Part shown: positions 39,460 to 43,155 of the stretch, in pieces
Layout: every line of letters starts with the position of its first letter
Position numbering within the stretch: the first letter of the stretch is position 1
From: an uncultured Eubacterium sp.
GTDB lineage: Bacteria; Bacillota; Clostridia; Oscillospirales; Acutalibacteraceae
Direction: 5' to 3'
Assembly: GCA_944380545.1 (NCBI GenBank)
Contig: CALWHV010000011.1
Location: 1 to 43,155, forward strand
DNA: 43,155 nucleotides
Position numbers and translations under genes: made by a program
Notes under the pieces: generated by a model
What the model was told of the DNA's origin: nothing
Databases searched by the model: none
The model's input: the letters and a program-made list of their open reading frames with translations, nothing else

Positions 39460-41340
39460 TTACTGCCCGGAGGGCTTTGCAACATAATCGCTTGACGGCG
39501 TGGCGCTGTCTGCGTTTTTGAAGCCGATGCCGTCCTTTACCTCGGCGGAATCAATGAGCTTGAGCAGCTTATCGCTTACGCAGTCTGTTTTAGCCTGATA
39601 CTCGTAACGCGGGCACATATCTATGAAGAAGATAATGTGGTAGCCGTATTCGGTTTTAACGATTTCCACATCGCCGTAGGCGCGCGCCGGATCGGTGCAC
39701 CAGTCGTCGAACGCCTCAACGGAGGAGCCGGGAGTTACGCCCTCGTATGCGCCGCCGAAAAGGCCGCCGGAGCCGTTTGAGGTGGTTTCGGTGTCGTCGC
39801 TGTATTTTTCCGCAAGCAAGGCGAATGAAAGCTCGCTCTTATCGCCCGCCTCGTATTCCTTAAGGATGTTCTGAGCCTCCTGCTCGGCGGCCTGCCATTC
39901 CTCATCCGTATATTCAGGGTTTGCCGAAGCGGTTTCCTCGCCGCTTTCCGGAGTGACAAGGATGTGGCGAACGGAATACAGCACATCATCGTCCTGAAGG
40001 AAAGGCTCGGAGGTTTTCAGCACAACATATATAACGCCCACGCTTTCGTTGGCGTAATAATCCGTGCTGCCGACGGCGGTTTCGGAGCTGAACAGCCAGT
40101 CTGCAAGCTCCGTGCCGAAGGTGCTTTCAAAATCGGAACGCGCCTGGGTGGTCTCAAGCGATTCGCTGAGCACGGAAACGGCCTCTTCGCTGTTTTCAAA
40201 ATAGCCGGCGGAAACGAACCTTTCGATAAGCGGCGCGCACGCCTGCGGGATCATATCGCGCATCGAATCAACATCCGTTATCTGCTGCATATACTCAACC
40301 GCGTTATCTATGCTTGCCTGCTTGGAAGCGTCGTCCGCAGTGTCGTACTCCATCTCAAGCACGGCGAAGGAGCAGGACATATAATCGCTGCTGTTTTCGT
40401 CAAAATAAGCCGTGAACTCCTGCTCGTCCGGACGCTGGGTAATACAATAGCGATTGTAGAAATTATTGGCGATGTACGACATCTCCATATATTTGCGCAG
40501 CGTTTCAAGCCCGCAGTGCGCGCCGAAGGACTGCTCGGAATACTCGTTTACGCCGAGACCTGCGGAGGACGCGCCGGAACGAATCATCTCAAGCTGGGAT
40601 TCCATCTGCTCCTTTTGCGAATCCGTAACGGTCACGCCGGCCTCAACGCCTTTTTCGTAATACGCCACAAGCATTTGGATGCGCTGGGTGGTGGTCTGCT
40701 TAAAAAGGTCGAGCCAGTTTATCTGATTGCCGTCTTCGTCCGTAGTTGCCTGCTTTGAGAAATCAGAGGAGCTGTCAAGCTCATAATATCCGTAATTGGC
40801 ATAGTTAGTATATTCGTACACAACGCTGTCATAAAAATAATTATAGAGGCCGACGGATATATCGGTGTTTCCCACGGTCATAGCAACATTGCCGGGGTTC
40901 ATATCCTCGTTGCTGTTCGGCACCGTATAATAGCGCACGCCGAGAACAACGATGATAGCGATTACGACTGCCGCGATAAGCACGCTGAGGACCGCGGTTA
41001 CCTTGCCCCTGTTCAGGACTATATGATCATCGCCCTGATTATCGCCGCCCTGCTGCTCGGCGGGACGGGTTGCGGCTGCGCTCTCGCCCGCGGCGAAATC
41101 AAACTGCGCTCCGCCTGCGCCCTCAAGCACATCGGCATCAGCAGACGGGGCGCTGGCGTCAAACTGCCAGTTATCGCTGCTTTCAAACTCCTTGGGCCTG
41201 CCGCCGTTTTTAAGCGGCGCGGTGTGCATCTCGGCGTCTTCAACATCAAGGCGCTGCGTTTCTTCAAACTGCTCCTCGGCGCCCTTTGCGGCGTTTTCCT
41301 CCGGCTCGGGGGAATAGCCGTTTTGCTCTTTTTCGCTCAT
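39460..41340 (-). CDS. Membrane-anchored parvulin-type peptidyl-prolyl isomerase/foldase
   Basis: The product is 626 residues from ATG 41340 (AAGGAG upstream). About 125 acidic, probably disordered cytoplasmic residues precede one membrane helix (VTAVLSVLIAAVVIAIIVVL). The extracytoplasmic part follows the same plan as its neighbour: YNYFYDSVVYEY, a long helical region, and a parvulin domain with VRHILVTPE and GGLFGGAYEGVTPGSSVEAFDDW ... EYGYHIIFF. The N-terminal region is unlike that of the neighbouring foldase (acidic rather than basic), suggesting different cytoplasmic partners. Confidence 0.85.
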   Translation of the reverse strand: MSEKEQNGYSPEPEENAAKGAEEQFEETQRLDVEDAEMHTAPLKNGGRPKEFESSDNWQFDASAPSADADVLEGAGGAQFDFAAGESAAATRPAEQQGGDNQGDDHIVLNRGKVTAVLSVLIAAVVIAIIVVLGVRYYTVPNSNEDMNPGNVAMTVGNTDISVGLYNYFYDSVVYEYTNYANYGYYELDSSSDFSKQATTDEDGNQINWLDLFKQTTTQRIQMLVAYYEKGVEAGVTVTDSQKEQMESQLEMIRSGASSAGLGVNEYSEQSFGAHCGLETLRKYMEMSYIANNFYNRYCITQRPDEQEFTAYFDENSSDYMSCSFAVLEMEYDTADDASKQASIDNAVEYMQQITDVDSMRDMIPQACAPLIERFVSAGYFENSEEAVSVLSESLETTQARSDFESTFGTELADWLFSSETAVGSTDYYANESVGVIYVVLKTSEPFLQDDDVLYSVRHILVTPESGEETASANPEYTDEEWQAAEQEAQNILKEYEAGDKSELSFALLAEKYSDDTETTSNGSGGLFGGAYEGVTPGSSVEAFDDWCTDPARAYGDVEIVKTEYGYHIIFFIDMCPRYEYQAKTDCVSDKLLKLIDSAEVKDGIGFKNADSATPSSDYVAKPSGQ

Positions 41341-41456
41341 AAGGACACTCCTTACCATAAACTGTAATAATAAAAATAATTATACACTAAGCGGCGGCGC
41401 TTTTCAACAATAAATGGTTACATAAATATTAATATTTTAGCAAAATAATATTTGTG

Positions 41457-41485
41457 TTGAAAATACACAAAAAATGTTGTATTAT
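41457..41485 (+). promoter_or_regulatory. Sigma-A promoter of the O-antigen-ligase-like gene
   Basis: TTGAAA (41457-41462), a 17-base spacer and TATTAT (41480-41485). Confidence 0.7.
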
Positions 41486-41546
41486 GGAATTTAGACCGAG
41501 ATAAGAAAAATCATCGCTGAAAAGCGGTTCGGAGAAAGAATAATAT

Positions 41547-42944
41547 ATGCAGGAAACTAACGGAAAAAAAACGCTGCCGGCTTGGCAGCTGCTGCTTGCA
41601 ACGGTGTTTTTGTTTCCGGTTTTGCCGGAATACATAAGCCCGTTTCTGCTTTTTGCGGCGTTTATCGTGTTTAAGGTGCAGTGGAGCCGCGAGGGGCGAA
41701 AGGCAAAGGTTGGAACCATCGGCAAGGTTATGCTTGCCTTTATGACGCTGGCGCTTGTTAGCGTGCTGTGGAGCGACACGCCGCTTGACACGCTCGGAAG
41801 CGCGGGGCTATGGTGGGCGGTATTTTTGATTGCCGTGATGATATACAATCTTGCCGACACGCGTAAAAGGATAGACGATATTATAAAAGCGGCGGTATGC
41901 AGCGGCGCGCTGAACGGGCTTGCGGGCACGATACAGATATGCACATATCTTATGAACCGCGCGGGATACCTGAGCGAAAAGCTTGTGCTGCCCACGCCGT
42001 TTTACGCAACGCTTGACAAGGCGGTGTACACCTGGCTGCCGTTTGATATAAGCACGAATATTTTTACGGACAGGGCAAGCGGATTTTTCTCTAACCCGAA
42101 CCTGCTTGCGTCATATCTTGTGTTCATCTATCCTCTTTCCGTTTATATGTTTTTGAACGCAAAAAACAAAAAGAGAAAGATGCTTTATATCTTTTTCAAC
42201 ATTCTTATATCCGCCGGAATGAGCAGCACTATGACGCGCGCGGGCTGCGTTATAGCTCTTGCCGGATGGGTGTTTATGTTTATCGTGCTGATAAAAAGGC
42301 ACGGAAAAACGCTTTTCGGAATATTTATTCCAACGATGCTGATAATAGTGCCGAGCATGCTGGCGCGCTACGGAGTAATAGCCGTTCCCGTAAAACAAGC
42401 GGGCGTTGAGGCTATCCCCCATCACGAGGTTGCCGCCGCGGCGCAGGAGGCGGCGAAGCGCTCCTCCGCAAACCATTTTGTTATATGGGAAAGCGTGATG
42501 GATTATCTTACGGAGAATATCCGCGCGTTCTTTATGGGGCTGGGCTTCGGGTGCGAGAGCACGGGCAACCTTTTGCTTGAGGAATACGAGCTCAACAAGC
42601 CGCACGCGCATAATTTTGTGCTTGAGATATGGGCGGAGCTTGGGCTTATCGGAATAGCGCTGCTGTTTGCGGTTATCGGAATGATGATAGCAACGCTGTT
42701 TAAAACCAAAGCGCCGAGCGGAAAGAGATACGACCTTATATTTTATGTTTTCACAAGCCTTATAATGTTTTTGGGCTTCGGGCTTTCCGATTACATATTC
42801 AATTCGCCGAAGCAGATAATCGCGCTGATGATTCTTCTGGGGCTAACGCAGGCAATAAGCAGTGTTTACGAGCAAAACGAGCCGCTGCCTCAAGAAGCGC
42901 GAAGGCTGCAAAAGGAAGCGGAAAAAACAGCGTTAAAGACATAA
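41547..42944 (+). CDS. O-antigen ligase/Wzy-type polysaccharide membrane protein
   Basis: This 465-residue protein has 10-12 membrane segments and a large outside loop before the last ones, the Wzy_C/WaaL plan. Typical positions are FFSNPNLLASYLVFIYPL, STMTRAGCVIALAGW (the R-G region), and NKPHAHNFVLEIWAELGLIGI (conserved His and Glu). Such proteins join or polymerise lipid-linked glycans at the cell surface; in Gram-positives the acceptor is unknown or may be a wall glycopolymer. It is divergent from the foldase operon. A terminator follows at 42955. Confidence 0.85.
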   Translation: MQETNGKKTLPAWQLLLATVFLFPVLPEYISPFLLFAAFIVFKVQWSREGRKAKVGTIGKVMLAFMTLALVSVLWSDTPLDTLGSAGLWWAVFLIAVMIYNLADTRKRIDDIIKAAVCSGALNGLAGTIQICTYLMNRAGYLSEKLVLPTPFYATLDKAVYTWLPFDISTNIFTDRASGFFSNPNLLASYLVFIYPLSVYMFLNAKNKKRKMLYIFFNILISAGMSSTMTRAGCVIALAGWVFMFIVLIKRHGKTLFGIFIPTMLIIVPSMLARYGVIAVPVKQAGVEAIPHHEVAAAAQEAAKRSSANHFVIWESVMDYLTENIRAFFMGLGFGCESTGNLLLEEYELNKPHAHNFVLEIWAELGLIGIALLFAVIGMMIATLFKTKAPSGKRYDLIFYVFTSLIMFLGFGLSDYIFNSPKQIIALMILLGLTQAISSVYEQNEPLPQEARRLQKEAEKTALKT

Positions 42945-42954
42945 AAAAGGACCT

Positions 42955-43000
42955 GCCGAAGGGAGACACTTCGTAAGGAAGTTGTCTCCCTTCGGCTTTT
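42955..43000 (+). terminator. Terminator of the O-antigen-ligase-like gene
   Basis: GCCGAAGGGAGAC pairs perfectly with GTCTCCCTTCGGC around a 16-base loop, followed by TTTT. Confidence 0.85.
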
Positions 43001-43016
43001 GTAGTCAGCCAGAATG

Positions 43017-43040
43017 ATTGAATTGTAAGGATAATTCAAT
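43017..43040 (+). promoter_or_regulatory. 8-base inverted repeat upstream of the last gene
   Basis: ATTGAATT (43017-43024) and AATTCAAT (43033-43040) are separated by eight bases and end 20 bases before the ATG. It may be an operator or a leader hairpin. Confidence 0.35.
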
Positions 43041-43060
43041 TCATAACGGAGGATTACACA

Positions 43061-43155
43061 ATGGCAAACTTTATTGAAGAATTTTTCTACGGAAATCTTG
43101 ATCCGCAGGCACGTAGTACGAAACAAAACAAGGCTGTTCAGAAGCAGATGGAAAT
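43061..43155 (+). CDS. Small conserved clostridial protein (DUF6809-like), 3'-truncated by the window edge
   Basis: ATG 43061 follows GGAGG with 8 bases between. The visible codons give MANFIEEFFYGNLDPQARST and then a Lys/Gln-rich stretch. From memory this opening is that of a widespread clostridial family of about 80-90 residues (DUF6809), often found in accessory regions. The function is unknown. Only 31 complete codons are in the window. Confidence 0.7.
   Translation, partial: MANFIEEFFYGNLDPQARSTKQNKAVQKQME

Noticed and set aside
1..43155. CRISPR arrays, transposases, phage genes, rRNA
   Set aside because: No regularly spaced direct repeats, no recognisable transposase or phage reading frames and no rRNA sequence were seen.

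Overview
The window looks like chromosomal DNA of a spore-forming anaerobic Clostridia species, probably of the Ruminococcaceae/Oscillospiraceae type. The evidence is a sigma-K-like sporulation factor with a hydrophobic pro-sequence, an IreB regulatory phosphoprotein, a T-box-controlled pheST operon, pyruvate formate-lyase with its activase, GPH-family sugar transporters and many sigma-A promoters with 17-base spacers. No phage, IS element, rRNA or CRISPR array was seen.

Bases 1-5500 form an AT-rich accessory region. It holds the 3' part of a DUF4367-type anti-sigma-like gene, three small secreted proteins (two of them paralogues), two VanZ-family membrane proteins, an unknown membrane protein, and remnants. 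A leader of about 100 bases that looks like an ECF-sigma promoter occurs twice (near 526 and 4533). The second copy carries a broken start of the first secreted-protein gene.

Bases 5600-13500 hold carbohydrate and aldehyde metabolism. nanE-nanA (sialic acid breakdown) lie on the minus strand, followed by a probable standalone structured RNA, a CoA-acylating type aldehyde dehydrogenase, an iron-dependent alcohol dehydrogenase, and a HAD phosphatase-GPH transporter pair. Bases 13600-20300 are housekeeping: nadB-nadC (nadA absent), ireB with a small partner, and pheS-pheT behind a T-box. Bases 20300-31400 return to glycan use: a sialidase without a signal peptide, a second iron alcohol dehydrogenase, an operon of GPH transporter with a long cytoplasmic coiled-coil tail, metallophosphoesterase and a small FakA-tail-like protein, a secreted CAP-Fn3 protein, and a GH28-like protein overlapping a P-loop kinase.

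Bases 31400-43155 hold tRNA-Pro(GGG), sigK, a GNAT acetyltransferase, a DtxR/MntR-type regulator, pflBA, an orphan fumarase beta-type subunit, a small coiled-coil protein, two tandem membrane-anchored parvulin-like foldases, an O-antigen-ligase-like protein, and the first codons of a small conserved clostridial protein.

The most unusual signals are: (1) two genes, nanE and the small coiled-coil gene, where a good promoter and Shine-Dalgarno point to ACG as the start codon, each followed by Ala-Asn codons; (2) a family of three dispersed 141-147 base structured intergenic repeats; (3) the duplicated ECF-like leader in the secreted-protein/VanZ region; (4) an unidentified RNA at about 7433-7700 with its own promoter and terminator; and (5) a sugar transporter fused to a 260-residue coiled-coil tail.
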